A DNA stretch of 64,000 nucleotides from Haliotispira sp965263485 (GCA_965263485.1 CBDHHO010000004.1:930001-994000); one strand, 5' to 3'; counted from the stretch's first letter, positions 35,521 to 45,494 are shown. Program-made: numbers and translations. Notes: a model not told the origin generated them from the sequence alone.

Positions 35521-38211
35521 TTACGAACCCAAAGTGCGCTCAACGATTTCACAAAGCCGTGCGGAGCTTCCCCGCTGGTGCACAATCTGCTCCAACGCAG
35601 CACCCATGGCACCGCGGGAGGCTTGATCCAGCCGTGGATAGGCCACAAAGCACTTGGCCAAATCTGCGGCCATCATGCTGTTAAAACTGTCAATTCGCAA
35701 GATTCTCCGGGCCAGAAACGAATAGCTGCCACCGTCTTTGCGGTGGAACACCGGCAGATTGTGCCCCAGCACCGAATACAGGGAGCGCAGCATGTTGGGG
35801 TTGTCGTTCTGGAACAGCGGATGCTGTTCCAGAACTTGGACTCTTTCCAGGGTCTCCGGGCGGGGCACTCCGGCCTGAAGAGCAAACCAGCGGCACAGTA
35901 CCAGAAAATCATCTTTCCAGCGCTCGGCGAAGTGCAGCAGCATCTCTTGACTGCGCGCACGGCTCTGCTCACTCTGCCCCGGCCAACAGGCCAAGGCCTG
36001 GAGTGCGGCGTAGGAATCGGTCATATTATCGCTGTTCTGATACTGCCGGCAGGCTAGATCACAGTATGCATCGGAGCTAGAGAGCCGGCAGAGATAGTGC
36101 AGCAAAGTATTGCGCAGAGCCCGCTGGCCCACGGCCGGCTCATCGCGCCGGTACTGCTTTTGAGAAAGCGCTTGGTAAGCATCCTGCATCTCGCTTTCCA
36201 AGCTGTGGGCCAGCTGAGTGCAGTAAGCCTCACGCAACTGGTGCAGGCCCGGGAAATTGGGAGGCTGCTGCGCAGCCGAGAGCATTTGAACACTGGGGAC
36301 TCGCAACAACTGGGCCAGGTAGCGGGGCCGCAGATAATCTTGTTCCGCTGTTTTCCCGCAGTGAGCCTTCAGCCAACTGTGCAGGCGCGAGATAAATTCC
36401 GGTGCCAGGCCCTGCTTTGCAAGATCGGTAGTGCCCGGGAGCAGCTGCTTCTGATGGTAACGCTGCATGGCCTCGTAGCGGTTGAACGGGTCCTGGTCGG
36501 CGGAGAGTAGCAGCAGCAACTCGTCCTCGGAGTAGTCGTAGTGAACTTCCAGCGGGCTGATGTGGTCGAGCAGCAACGAGGGAACGGGTTTGCCGGAGCT
36601 GTTGAGCCGGTAGCGCAACTCGGTTTCCTCCTCACTAATGAACACGGTCTCCTCATAGAGCTTCCGGCCCTCCTGCGGGTCGTAGATGGCCAACGGAAAG
36701 GGAAAGGCCAGGGGCGCGGCCGGGTTCTCACAGGGTTCTTTTGCTTCCTGCTGCGGATTGCAGGCCGGATTCTCTTGGCGCAAACGGAGCAAAAGTTCGC
36801 CGCCGTCTGATGAAGGCTTCCACTTGGCTTCGACGTAAAGCTGTGGCGTACCGGCCTGTTCGTACCAGCGGCGCAGGAGGCTCAGATCCTTGGCACCGCC
36901 CTCCTGAATGGCATCGACAAAGTCATCGCAGGTGACTGCCTGGCCATCAAAGCGCTCAAAATAGAGATCCATGCCCTTGCGGAATTTTTCCCTGCCCAAG
37001 TAAGAAGCCATCATGCGGATCACCGCCGCGCCCTTTTCGTAGACCGTCTGGGTGTAGAAATTGTTGATGTCGATAAACGATTCGGGCCGGATGGGATGGC
37101 GGTTGGGCCCGGCATCTTCGGGATACTGGTTGTCACGCAGATTGGTGACCTGTTCGATACGGCAGACTTCGCGGCCAAAGTGGTCTTCGCTGAACAGCTC
37201 ATCGCGGTAAACGGTCAGGCCCTCTTTGAGGGTCAGCTGGAACCAGTCGCGACAGGTGATGCGATTCCCCGTCCAGTTGTGGAAATACTCGTGGGCGATC
37301 ACCGAGGCGATACGCTCGTAGGTGGCATCGGTGGCCGTGTCCTCGGAAGCGGAGACCAGAGAGGAGTTAAAGATATTCAGCCCCTTGTTTTCCATGGCCC
37401 CGAAGTTGAATGAGTCCACTGCCACGATCATGAACAGATTTAGGTCATACTCGCGGCCAAAGTGCTGTTCATCCCAAGCCATAGCCTGTTTCAGGCTTTG
37501 CATGGCAAAGCGGGCCTTCTCGGTTTTGCCCTTGTCGGTGTAGATTTCCAAGGTCACCGTGCGACCACCGCAGGTCGTAAAACTGTCGGCCAGTAAATCC
37601 AAATCACCGGCTACCAGCGCGTAAAGATAGACAGGCTTGCGAAACGGGTCGTGCCAGCGCGCATAATGACGGCCATTGCCCAAATCTTTGGTTTCGAGCA
37701 GGTTTCCGTTGGAAAGCAGGCGCGGGTAGAGTTTTTTGTCGGCACTGATTTCGGTGGTGAACAGGCTCATTACGTCCGGGCGGTCGGGGTAGAAGGTGAT
37801 GTGCCGAAAGCCGGTGGCCTCGTTCTGAGTGCACAGCATCTGGCCAGAGCGATAGAGGCCTTCTAGGGATTTGTTGTTGTATGGGTCGATTTGCACTTCG
37901 GCTGTAAAGGTGAAAGATTCTTTTTCGGCGCTGTTCAGCAGTTCCAGCTTGCCGTTTTCGCAGCGATAGTCCGTATCCTTTTGCAGGTTCCGCCCGTCTA
38001 TGGCCAAGTGCCGGATTTGCAGCCCCACGCCATTGAGGATGCAATTCCCGGAACCCGTCCGGGCCGGATTGCGCCGCAGTTCCAGCCGGCTGCTCACAAG
38101 CACATGTTCCTCGAAAATATCAAAAGATAAATGGCATTGTTCGACCGTAAACGGGTAGGGACGATAGTCCTTGCGACAGGTGACTTTTGCAGTTTCTTTG
38201 GCTTGGGGCAT
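35521..38211 (-). CDS. pepN: Aminopeptidase N
   Basis: 896 residues from MPQAKETAKVTCRKDYRPYPF, with AAAGAGGTG as ribosome-binding site; an upstream ATG (38235) is less likely. M1 peptidase motifs are GAMENKGLNIFN (exopeptidase) and VIAHEYFHNWTGNRIT (zinc HExxH plus NWTGNR, with the third ligand Glu in LKEGLTVYRDELF). It removes N-terminal residues from peptides in the cytoplasm. The four-domain PepN architecture of gammaproteobacterial type is complete. Divergent from the RNB gene across 149 bp. Confidence 0.96.
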   Translation of the reverse strand: MPQAKETAKVTCRKDYRPYPFTVEQCHLSFDIFEEHVLVSSRLELRRNPARTGSGNCILNGVGLQIRHLAIDGRNLQKDTDYRCENGKLELLNSAEKESFTFTAEVQIDPYNNKSLEGLYRSGQMLCTQNEATGFRHITFYPDRPDVMSLFTTEISADKKLYPRLLSNGNLLETKDLGNGRHYARWHDPFRKPVYLYALVAGDLDLLADSFTTCGGRTVTLEIYTDKGKTEKARFAMQSLKQAMAWDEQHFGREYDLNLFMIVAVDSFNFGAMENKGLNIFNSSLVSASEDTATDATYERIASVIAHEYFHNWTGNRITCRDWFQLTLKEGLTVYRDELFSEDHFGREVCRIEQVTNLRDNQYPEDAGPNRHPIRPESFIDINNFYTQTVYEKGAAVIRMMASYLGREKFRKGMDLYFERFDGQAVTCDDFVDAIQEGGAKDLSLLRRWYEQAGTPQLYVEAKWKPSSDGGELLLRLRQENPACNPQQEAKEPCENPAAPLAFPFPLAIYDPQEGRKLYEETVFISEEETELRYRLNSSGKPVPSLLLDHISPLEVHYDYSEDELLLLLSADQDPFNRYEAMQRYHQKQLLPGTTDLAKQGLAPEFISRLHSWLKAHCGKTAEQDYLRPRYLAQLLRVPSVQMLSAAQQPPNFPGLHQLREAYCTQLAHSLESEMQDAYQALSQKQYRRDEPAVGQRALRNTLLHYLCRLSSSDAYCDLACRQYQNSDNMTDSYAALQALACWPGQSEQSRARSQEMLLHFAERWKDDFLVLCRWFALQAGVPRPETLERVQVLEQHPLFQNDNPNMLRSLYSVLGHNLPVFHRKDGGSYSFLARRILRIDSFNSMMAADLAKCFVAYPRLDQASRGAMGAALEQIVHQRGSSARLCEIVERTLGS

Positions 38212-38360
38212 ATACACACCTCTTTTGCAGGTCAAAGTGAACGGCCATCAGCATAGCCGGGAGGCCGCCAAATGCCAATCCGTGGGAATGAAAGGCGCCT
38301 AAAAGGAACCTCAAGCGCGCAAACGTAGCCGAACGAAGTGCTCGCCAATACAATCGGGTC

Positions 38361-40691
38361 ATGCCTTCCCAAGTTACCAATACAGCCCCAAAACCTTGCG
38401 AAAATACTTTGCGCGAGGAGGTCTTGCGCCTGCACCCCACAGCGCAGCTTGAAGTCGGTGCGCTGGCCTTGTATCGCAGCGAAGCTGCCATCATCAGCGC
38501 AATCAGCCACGAAAAGAAACAGATCAAATTGCAGATCCAAACCGAGAACGGTAGGAAGATCAGCGTGCGGCCCAAAGATCTCCAACTGCTTTCTGCTCGT
38601 ATCCCCGGCAATGCTGGCAGCACCCAACTGAGAGAACTGACGCGGCGGCTAAGCCGCGATGAGCTGGAAAGCGGCTGGAAACTGCTGCTCGAAATGGGCT
38701 CCCGTTGCAGTCTGGTCGATCTGGCCGAAGCCGTGTTCTCCGGATCCGGCCCCTGCGAATTGTATAACGCCTTCTGCCTGATCAACCAAACCCCTTATTT
38801 TAAGGGTCGCCCCGCCCAGATTATGGTGCGCAGCGCAAAGGAAGTGCGCAAAGAAATGGAACGCAAGCAGCGCAAACAGGAAGAGGTCGAACGCTGGCAG
38901 CGCTTCCACCAGCACTATCAGGAGAGCCGTTACTCGGACGAAGACCTGCCCTTTATCCAGGAAATCGAGGCCATCGCCTACGGCGAGAAGCAAAACTGCC
39001 GCTTGTTTCGCGAAATGAAACTGGAGGCCACCCCCGAGCATGCCCACGAATGGCTGCTGCGCCAGAAGCTGTGGAACGAACGCTTCAACCCCTATCTGCG
39101 GCGCAACCAGATCACCGAGCAGGTTCCTGTTCTCACAGAAGGCCAAACCGGTAGCGCAGAGCAGAATCAAATGAGGGAACCTTGGAGGGAACTGCTCACA
39201 GGATATCAGAGGGTTCTGGCTCAGTTGGCTGAGACAGAACCGGATCCCAATGGCATACCCTCTTCGGTGCTGCAAGCATTGGAGCTGCTGCTGACAAAGT
39301 TCTGCGCCTCCCAGCAGCTCTGCTATCCACAGCTGGATTGGCAAGATACAGCTGGGCCCGGCACAGCACAGCCGTATCAGGCAAATGCCTGGTGCTGCGG
39401 GCAGCGGCGCGATCTGACCCATCTGCGCGCCTGGGCCATTGATGACCCTTGGAGTAAGGACCCCGATGATGCCATCAGTCTGGAAGAGCCGGAAAAAGGA
39501 GCCGATGGCAGCACTTTCCTGTGGGTACATATTGCCGATCCGGCCAGCCTGCTGCCCTTCGGCAGCCCGCTGGCCGAAGAGGCCATGCGACGCGGTGCAA
39601 CGGTCTATACGCCCGAAGGGACCACTCCCATGTTGCCGCGCGAACTGGTCCAGATTCTAGGTCTGGGTTTGCAACCCGTCAGCATGGCTCTGTCGGTCAG
39701 GCTGCGCGTCCCGGACGCTGCGCCCGCCGCGGATCAGATACAGGCTACAGTTGAAGTGCTGGAGCTGTGCCGCTCCTGGGTGCGGGTCAAGCGCTTGAGT
39801 TACGACCAGGTCGACCAGTTGCTGCTCGCAGACAGCAAACAAGCAGAATCCTGTGCCTTGCAGCGGGTCTGGCAGTTGTGCCAGCGTCACGAAGCATTGC
39901 GCCGGCAGAATGCTTCGGTGCAGTTCAATATGTACAATACCAAGGTGGTAGCCGGCGAGCAGATCCGGGTGGAGGCCCTGCCCAACACCCCTTCGCGCGA
40001 TCTGGTGGCCGAGGCCATGCTGATGGCCGGAGCAGCGATGGCCCGCTTTGCCTGCGAACGGCAGTTGCCCATTCCGTTCCTGAGCCAGGCAGCTCCCAAG
40101 GAAACTCTGCCGCAGCTGGATTCGATGGCCAATATGTTTGCCGCCCGCAAGGCCATGTCACCCAGCAGCGTGCACTGTGAGGCCCGGCGTCACTCCAGCA
40201 TCGGAGTGCCCATGTACACGCGCGGTTCCAGCCCGCTGCGACGCTACTTGGATCTGCTGTGTCACCAACAGCTCCATGCCCTGCTGCTGCAAGGTGAGGG
40301 GCAGCCACTGCGCCCCCTGAATAGCGATGAGCTGTTGTATTGCATCGCCCAAGCAGAGCTGCAGGTCAGCCGGGTAAACCAGGCCCAGCGCTGCTCGCAG
40401 CAGCACTGGCAGCTGCTCTACCTGCGTCAGGAGGGCAAGAAACGGCTTTACAAAGCCATTGTGCTGGATATTCGCAATCAGTATCAGAACGGGCGCGGCT
40501 CGCGCCAGAGCAATGCTTGTAAGGCTCTGTGCAGTCTGCCCGAAGTGGGTATCGAAACGGTGGTATTCTGCAAAAGGCCGGTGCAGCTGAATCAGGAGCT
40601 GGAAGTGAAGCTGAAAAACATTCAGCTGAGTCGGCTCGAAGCTCACTTTCAGAGAGCAGAGGATGCTCTGGTGGAGATGGGGGAACTCTAA
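38361..40691 (+). CDS. RNase II/R family exoribonuclease (RNB domain)
   Basis: 776 residues. The RNB catalytic domain starts near residue 350. AIDDPWSKDPDDAISLE carries the four acidic metal ligands, and later come FAARKAMSPSSVHCEARRHSSIGVPMYTRGSSPLRRYLDLLCHQQL with the conserved arginines. The N-terminal half lacks clear cold-shock domains, resembling the cyanobacterial/spirochaete branch. It degrades single-stranded RNA 3' to 5' processively. The C-terminal S1-like region is short. An interspersed element begins two bases after the stop. Confidence 0.9.
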   Translation: MPSQVTNTAPKPCENTLREEVLRLHPTAQLEVGALALYRSEAAIISAISHEKKQIKLQIQTENGRKISVRPKDLQLLSARIPGNAGSTQLRELTRRLSRDELESGWKLLLEMGSRCSLVDLAEAVFSGSGPCELYNAFCLINQTPYFKGRPAQIMVRSAKEVRKEMERKQRKQEEVERWQRFHQHYQESRYSDEDLPFIQEIEAIAYGEKQNCRLFREMKLEATPEHAHEWLLRQKLWNERFNPYLRRNQITEQVPVLTEGQTGSAEQNQMREPWRELLTGYQRVLAQLAETEPDPNGIPSSVLQALELLLTKFCASQQLCYPQLDWQDTAGPGTAQPYQANAWCCGQRRDLTHLRAWAIDDPWSKDPDDAISLEEPEKGADGSTFLWVHIADPASLLPFGSPLAEEAMRRGATVYTPEGTTPMLPRELVQILGLGLQPVSMALSVRLRVPDAAPAADQIQATVEVLELCRSWVRVKRLSYDQVDQLLLADSKQAESCALQRVWQLCQRHEALRRQNASVQFNMYNTKVVAGEQIRVEALPNTPSRDLVAEAMLMAGAAMARFACERQLPIPFLSQAAPKETLPQLDSMANMFAARKAMSPSSVHCEARRHSSIGVPMYTRGSSPLRRYLDLLCHQQLHALLLQGEGQPLRPLNSDELLYCIAQAELQVSRVNQAQRCSQQHWQLLYLRQEGKKRLYKAIVLDIRNQYQNGRGSRQSNACKALCSLPEVGIETVVFCKRPVQLNQELEVKLKNIQLSRLEAHFQRAEDALVEMGEL

Positions 40692-40692
40692 A

Positions 40693-40877
40693 GGGCAGCT
40701 CTAAAAATCGTATCGCTGAGAATGGCACCGCGTTTTGATGCTGAACGGATGAGATTTTGCCGATGGCGAGGGAGTGAAGCCGAGGCATACTTTGCTGTAT
40801 GGTAAGGCTTTGCTGACAAAGCTACTCGGCAACAAGATCGTCGCTCAGCGCGGAATTGGAATTTTTAGAGGTCCCCT
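40693..40877. mobile_element. MITE-like element, 185 bp
   Basis: Left end GGGCAGCTCTAAAAATCG, right end GGAATTTTTAGAGGTCCCC. Modules GCGTTTTGATGCTGAACGGATGAG, GCATACTTTGCTGTATGG and the GGCAACAAGATCG...CGCGGAATTGG piece are in inverse orientation to 1639-1867. Flanks TAAA/TTCA differ. Confidence 0.8.
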
Positions 40878-40967
40878 TCAGCATGGGGTCCTGCAGCGCA
40901 AAAATCCGCCGCCTTTCCCAACAAAGCTGCGCGGGGAAACAGAGCACGCCCTAAGGAGAATCGGAGT

Positions 40968-42035
40968 TTAATGCCCGCTGAACTGAAGAATCCGCTCGGC
41001 AATTCGCTTTATCGCTGAAGGATGGTAAACTTCCCGTTCCGGTAATTGGCGCAGGAAAGTCAACTGACGCTTGGCGTAGTTGCGGCTGTTTTGCTGAATC
41101 TTTTGCATTAACCGCTGGCGCGAACCGCCAGTCAGAGCTGCCAAGCTGCTTGCCCCCGTCCGAACTGCTTCGAACCAGAATTCCCGATAGCCAATACCTT
41201 GCAAACCCGGAGAATCCGGGCCGTAGCCAAGCTGCTGCAAGTGTAGCAGCTCACCTTCCAGGCCCTGGGCAAACATGTCACAGACCCGTTGGTTGATGCG
41301 TTGATACAAGATTTCGCGCTCCAATTCCAATGTAATGATCAATGGCTGGTAGCACCCGCGCAGCTCGCACCGGGGCTTTTGATACGCAGAAAACGGCCTG
41401 CCCGTTTCTAAGCAGACCTCACAGGCTCTCAGCAGACGCTGGCGGTCATTCGGATGGATGCGCTGCCAGCTCATCTCATCGAGCAGGCGCAGCCGTTCCC
41501 TCAGCACCGACGTATCCAACTGCTCCAGCCCGGCGCGGTATCTGCCAGAGGAAGACGGAATATCAGGGATCCCATGCAGAAAACTCTTGATATAGAACAG
41601 TGATCCGCCAGAAATGACCGGAATCCTGCCACGTGCGCAAATCTGAGGAATCAAGGCATCGCAGCAACGCACAAAATAACCCGCACTAAACTGCTCCTCA
41701 GGGTTCAGCAGATCTATTAAATGATGGGGCAGTTCCCTGAGCAGCCGGGCATCGGGCTTGGCACTGCCAATATCCAGCAGGCGATAAACTTGGATGGAGT
41801 CGCAGTTGATGACTTCAATACCATCAAGCTTCCTGTTCATCATGGGAGAAGAAGCCTGCTGCTGAATATGGTGCTGCACTCTCTCAAGCACCGTCGTTTT
41901 CCCAACGGCGGTGGGGCCGGCTAAAATAACCACCTTATAAACAGTGTCTTGTGGCACAGGTGTTGAGGGACCCGCAGCTTGCAGTAGCCTCGTGCGGGAA
42001 CGTAATGGAAAAATAATCCCCGAAGCAGGAATCAA
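40968..42035 (-). CDS. miaA: tRNA dimethylallyltransferase
   Basis: 355 residues. P-loop AGPTAVGKTTVLE, substrate motif DSIQVYRLLDIGSAKP, and the C-terminal QQNSRNYAKRQLTFLRQLP. It adds a dimethylallyl group to A37 of tRNAs reading UNN codons. The N-terminal about 30 residues before VYKVVILAGPT are longer than usual, so a start further inside is possible. It starts 8 bp after rpoZ and both should form an operon. Confidence 0.95.
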   Translation of the reverse strand: MIPASGIIFPLRSRTRLLQAAGPSTPVPQDTVYKVVILAGPTAVGKTTVLERVQHHIQQQASSPMMNRKLDGIEVINCDSIQVYRLLDIGSAKPDARLLRELPHHLIDLLNPEEQFSAGYFVRCCDALIPQICARGRIPVISGGSLFYIKSFLHGIPDIPSSSGRYRAGLEQLDTSVLRERLRLLDEMSWQRIHPNDRQRLLRACEVCLETGRPFSAYQKPRCELRGCYQPLIITLELEREILYQRINQRVCDMFAQGLEGELLHLQQLGYGPDSPGLQGIGYREFWFEAVRTGASSLAALTGGSRQRLMQKIQQNSRNYAKRQLTFLRQLPEREVYHPSAIKRIAERILQFSGH

Positions 42036-42043
42036 TTTCCGGC

Positions 42044-42250
42044 TTAGTTGCTTTTGTTGCGGAACAAAACCTTCCGGCTTAGAATTTCGTCCATAGCTAA
42101 AGAAACCGGTTTCCCGTTATAGAGTTCCAAATCCTCATCGGGACCGGTTTTGGTCACCTGGCTCGAGCGTTTGATAACCGCATTGGTCAGTTCGTAAATG
42201 TTGTTCGGATAGTCCAGAACCTGGTTAATTGGCATTGATTTTTCTCTCAT
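42044..42250 (-). CDS. rpoZ: RNA polymerase omega subunit
   Basis: 68 residues. YPNNIYELTNAVIKRSSQVTK and GKPVSLAMDEILSRKVLFRNKSN match the short spirochaete omega, which folds around the beta' C-terminus and assists assembly. The ATG at 42235 (MPINQVLD), preceded by GAGAG, is an equally good start. Adjacent to miaA. Confidence 0.85.
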   Translation of the reverse strand: MREKSMPINQVLDYPNNIYELTNAVIKRSSQVTKTGPDEDLELYNGKPVSLAMDEILSRKVLFRNKSN

Positions 42251-42502
42251 GATGCGGAATTATAGGGAATCCTCAGCCTTAACGCAAGGATCAAAGAGTA
42301 TACTGCAAAATAAAAGGGATCAGCAGCCAAAATCAGCCGGAGTCGCTTATGCCCGGGCAAGGGTTGCTCTGAAAGGTCCCTTTGAAAGGCCTCATCATCT
42401 TGACGGCGGCGCCCAGTCTCCCGGCCGGGAATAGCGGTTTGCCGGAAAGAAAGTGAGGGAACGCAGGATGGGGTTTGTTTCTTCAAGGAGAAGGGCTGAA
42501 TT

Positions 42503-43153
42503 ATGAGAAAAAAGGATCGTGTGCATTATATTATGCAAGAATTGGAAAAATATTACCCTGAAATATCGATTCCGCTGGACCACAAGGATCCGTATACTCT
42601 GCTGATAGCCGTACTGCTTTCCGCGCAGTGTACCGATGTCCGGGTCAACCAGATAACACCCCGTCTTTTTGCCAAGGCGGATAATCCGGCGGACATGATT
42701 CAACTGAGTATTGACCAGATTGCCGATATCATCCGCCCCTGTGGGCTTGCTCCCATGAAGTCGAAGGGCATCCACGGCCTCTCCCGGATTTTGCTCGAAA
42801 AACACCAGGGTCAGGTGCCCCAGAGCTTTGCCGAATTGGAAGAACTGCCGTCAGTGGGCCATAAGACCGCCAGCGTGGTGTTGGGGCAGGCCTTTGGGGT
42901 GCCCACCTTTCCCGTCGATACCCACATTCACCGTTTAGCCCGGCGCTGGCAGCTGAGTTCGGGCAGGAGCGTAATACAGACCGAAGCAGATCTCAAAGTA
43001 CTCTTCCCTCGGCAGAGCTGGAATAAACTGCACTTGCAGATGATCTGGTATGGTCGGGAACACTGCAGTGCCCGCTCTTGCCATGGTTTGAGCTGTGCCA
43101 TTTGCAAAGCCTTGTTTCCCAGGCGCAAGACCGCCGTGAAATTGCAGAAGTGA
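42503..43153 (+). CDS. nth: Endonuclease III
   Basis: 216 residues. Helix-hairpin-helix LPSVGHKTASVVL with the catalytic Lys, and the catalytic Asp in FPVDTHIHRLARRW. It excises oxidised pyrimidines and cleaves at abasic sites. The C-terminal iron-sulfur region reads CSARSCHGLSCAICKALFP: four cysteines are present but not in the canonical C-X6-C-X2-C-X5-C spacing, since the last position is Arg. Cluster binding may use the alternative spacing known in some Nth branches. No good terminator follows. Confidence 0.93.
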   Translation: MRKKDRVHYIMQELEKYYPEISIPLDHKDPYTLLIAVLLSAQCTDVRVNQITPRLFAKADNPADMIQLSIDQIADIIRPCGLAPMKSKGIHGLSRILLEKHQGQVPQSFAELEELPSVGHKTASVVLGQAFGVPTFPVDTHIHRLARRWQLSSGRSVIQTEADLKVLFPRQSWNKLHLQMIWYGREHCSARSCHGLSCAICKALFPRRKTAVKLQK

Positions 43154-43162
43154 AGCCCTTAA

Positions 43163-43225
43163 GGGGACCTCTAAACATTCCAATTTTGCGCTTGCAGCGG
43201 CGATCCCGTTGCCGAATCGCTTCCC
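43163..43225. repeat. Left part of an interspersed element fused to a gene 3' end
   Basis: GGGGACCTCTAAACATTCC is followed by the GCGCTTGCAGCGGCGATCCCGTTGCCGAATCG module, with no right end. The minus-strand TAG in the terminus is the stop codon of the gene at 43171-44289, and its last about 18 codons lie inside the element. Confidence 0.75.
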
Positions 43226-44289
43226 CAGCGGTTCCACTTCCAGTGGAGGCTGATGAAAAAATCCAAATGTAACGTTACGGTACGGTTGAAAAAACGTGTG
43301 CTGCCCGGCGCGGATGCCATCTGCCACAAAAGGCGCCAGTGATAAGAAAAACTGGGACCAGGCCTTGCGTGCGGGGCGGACGCTAGTCGCAGCCGGCTGT
43401 AGAAGAATTCCAGCCGGTAGTAGTCCCCTAGCAGGAATATCGGGTTTTGAAAGAAATTCCGGGGGCTGTGATCGCCCACCCCTATGCTGAAGGTGTCCAG
43501 AACAAAGCCCCAGGAGTGTGAGAGCTTTTTGCCCCGGAGCCTAGTTGTGCCGGCATGATAGATCAGCGCCAAGCTGAGGTTGGCGCGCAGGTCGGAAAAG
43601 GCCTCGGGCTGCAGCTTCGTCACATCTTGGTGATTACTGTAGCTGAACAGTCCTGCTGAGAAACCCATGTAAAAGTGCAGTCCCCGGCCCGAGTGCTCTG
43701 ATCTGCCCGAATCCGCTGCGACAGGGGGACTCTCTTTGCTACGAAACAAGCGAAACAGTTGATGTGTTGAAACATGACCCGCGTTGAAGGCTGCGGGCCC
43801 GCTCTCACCGAAGGTGGCACCCAACTGAAAGGCCGCCTCGGTGTAGCTGTAGCGATAATCACTCCGGGTTTTTACCCGGATGCCCAGTACAGAGGAGGGG
43901 CCAGCGCGGACAAAATCCCCTTGCAATTGCAGTTTCAGGGAGACTCCGGCCAGCAGACCCACCTGCTGTATGCGCTCAGCTCGCCTCTGGCGACGCAAGT
44001 CGCCTCTGGTCGGCGGACTTTCCTGTGGACTGGCAGGAAGAGGGGCCTCCTCGGCCGAGCCGGGCTCTTCGGCAACACTTCGGCTAGGGAAATCTCCGGC
44101 AGCTTGGGCATATAATCGCAAAGAGCTGAGGAACAGAAAGCCGCAGAAAAACAACGGAACAAAGTAACTCCACCACAGCAGACGGCGGGGCAGGGGGAGG
44201 GCCCCCTGCCCGATTTTCGGAAGTCTGCTAATTTTCTTCTCTGCCTGTTCTCTCATCATCTGTCCGTTATCTGTCCGTTCTTTCATCAT
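43171..44289 (-). CDS. Putative exported beta-barrel protein with element-derived C-terminus
   Basis: 372 residues. A hydrophobic segment (LLWWSYFVPLFFCGFLFLSSLRLYAQAA) after a charged N-terminus is a probable signal peptide. A Pro/Glu-rich stretch follows, then alternating strands rich in aromatic residues (GLHFYMGFSAGLFSYSNH, YRLEFFYSRLRL, TVTLHLDFFISLHWKWNRW), suggesting an outer-membrane barrel. Such proteins usually end in an aromatic residue for BAM recognition; this one ends QAQNWNV from an inserted element, so it may be truncated. No family recognised. Confidence 0.55.
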   Translation of the reverse strand: MMKERTDNGQMMREQAEKKISRLPKIGQGALPLPRRLLWWSYFVPLFFCGFLFLSSLRLYAQAAGDFPSRSVAEEPGSAEEAPLPASPQESPPTRGDLRRQRRAERIQQVGLLAGVSLKLQLQGDFVRAGPSSVLGIRVKTRSDYRYSYTEAAFQLGATFGESGPAAFNAGHVSTHQLFRLFRSKESPPVAADSGRSEHSGRGLHFYMGFSAGLFSYSNHQDVTKLQPEAFSDLRANLSLALIYHAGTTRLRGKKLSHSWGFVLDTFSIGVGDHSPRNFFQNPIFLLGDYYRLEFFYSRLRLASAPHARPGPSFSYHWRLLWQMASAPGSTRFFNRTVTLHLDFFISLHWKWNRWGSDSATGSPLQAQNWNV

Positions 44290-44290
44290 A

Positions 44291-44334
44291 AGGGCATCTC
44301 ACAGAAAGCGATACCCTTTTTAGAGCTGCCCTTA
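44291..44334. repeat. Minimal degenerate interspersed element
   Basis: GGGCATCTCACAGAAAGCGATACCCTTTTTAGAGCTGCCC: shortened left and right ends with the AAGCGATACC piece between. It sits between the divergent barrel-protein gene and flaB. Confidence 0.6.
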
Positions 44335-44412
44335 TATTAATTCATTGTCGTAAGTTAATCTGGCGAGCACCCTGTGGATGGTTGAAATTTCTGTTGGAAG
44401 AGGGGTTTTTAT

Positions 44413-44439
44413 TAAAGGAAATACAGAGTATCCCGAAAC
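44413..44439 (+). promoter_or_regulatory. Sigma-28 (FliA)-like promoter of flaB
   Basis: TAAA (44413-44416), exactly 15 bp, then CCCGAAAC (44432-44439), close to the flagellar TAAA-N15-GCCGATAA consensus. It lies about 50 bp upstream of the flaB start with a GGAGG ribosome-binding site in between. Confidence 0.65.
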
Positions 44440-44488
44440 TTCTGTATAGAGCACGGATGCTCCCATCAATTCCATGGAGGACGATATC

Positions 44489-45340
44489 ATGATTATCAAC
44501 CATAATCTGTCTGCGCTGAATACTCAGCGTCTGAACAGACTCGCTGATGTTTCCAGCGCCAAATCTATGGGCAAGCTTTCTTCGGGCCTGCGCATTAACC
44601 AAGCCAGTGAAGATGCTGCTGGCCTAGCTATCTCCGAAAAGATGCGCTCTCAGATACAGGGTCTGAATCAGGCTTCCCGCAACGCTCTGGATGGCGTTTC
44701 CTTTATTCAGACCACCGAAGGATACCTGAATGAAACTTCTTCTGTTTTGCAGCGCCTGCGCGTACTGGCTGTGCAGTCTGCCAACGGGATCAACACGGCT
44801 GAAGACCGTCAGCAGATTCAGGTAGAGGTCTCCCAGTTGGTCGATGAGGTGGACCGCATCGCTTCTCAGGCTCAGTTCAACACCATGCCAATGCTTGATG
44901 GCACTTTTGCCGCCGGTCAGGCTGCGGCCAATTCGATGTGGATTCACATCGGTGCCAACGCCGACCAGCGCGAACGAATTTCTATCGGTACTATGACAGC
45001 TACCGCTCTGGGTATCCGTGATGCCGGTACGCAGAACCCGCTGAACTACGAGACTCAGGATTCTGCCAACAATTCAATCGCTCTGCTGGACGAGGCTCTG
45101 CGCATAGTCAACAAGCAGCGGGCCGACTTGGGTGCTTATCAGAACCGCTTTGAAAAGGCTATTGAAGGTCTGGACACTGCGGCCGAAAACCTGCAGGCAG
45201 CCGAAGCGCGTATTCGGGACTTGGATATGGCCCATGAAACGGTACAGTTTACTCGCGACCAGATACTCAGCCAGTCCAGTATGGCTATGCTGGCGCAGGC
45301 CAATCAGCGCTCTCAGATGGTTCTGCAACTCCTTCAGTAA
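44489..45340 (+). CDS. flaB: Flagellin FlaB (periplasmic flagellar core protein)
   Basis: 283 residues from MIINHNLSALNTQRLNRL. The conserved N- and C-terminal D0/D1 helices (KLSSGLRINQASEDAAGLAISEKM; AEARIRDLDMAHETVQFTRDQILSQSS) are joined by a very short central region, as in spirochaete FlaB. It polymerises into the core of the periplasmic flagellum. ATG at 44489 with GGAGG upstream is preferred to the ATG at 44474. A sigma-28-like promoter precedes it and a strong terminator follows, so it is a single-gene unit. Confidence 0.97.
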   Translation: MIINHNLSALNTQRLNRLADVSSAKSMGKLSSGLRINQASEDAAGLAISEKMRSQIQGLNQASRNALDGVSFIQTTEGYLNETSSVLQRLRVLAVQSANGINTAEDRQQIQVEVSQLVDEVDRIASQAQFNTMPMLDGTFAAGQAAANSMWIHIGANADQRERISIGTMTATALGIRDAGTQNPLNYETQDSANNSIALLDEALRIVNKQRADLGAYQNRFEKAIEGLDTAAENLQAAEARIRDLDMAHETVQFTRDQILSQSSMAMLAQANQRSQMVLQLLQ

Positions 45341-45457
45341 GAGGCATGGTTTAAAAACTGGTTTAGGGGAGTTCTTCCCGCCATTTTAATGGCGTAGGTT
45401 CTGCGCTAGACTCAGTTTTTATCAACGTGCAGTGCTGTCAAAATGGTTTCAGCCAGA

Positions 45458-45494
45458 AGCAGAAGCGACCTGAGAGGGTCGCTTCTGCTTTTTG
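45458..45494 (+). terminator. Intrinsic terminator after flaB
   Basis: Perfect 13-bp stem AGCAGAAGCGACC / GGTCGCTTCTGCT with a 6-base loop, followed by TTTTTG. It lies 118 bp past the flaB stop and ends 28 bp before yraN. Confidence 0.9.
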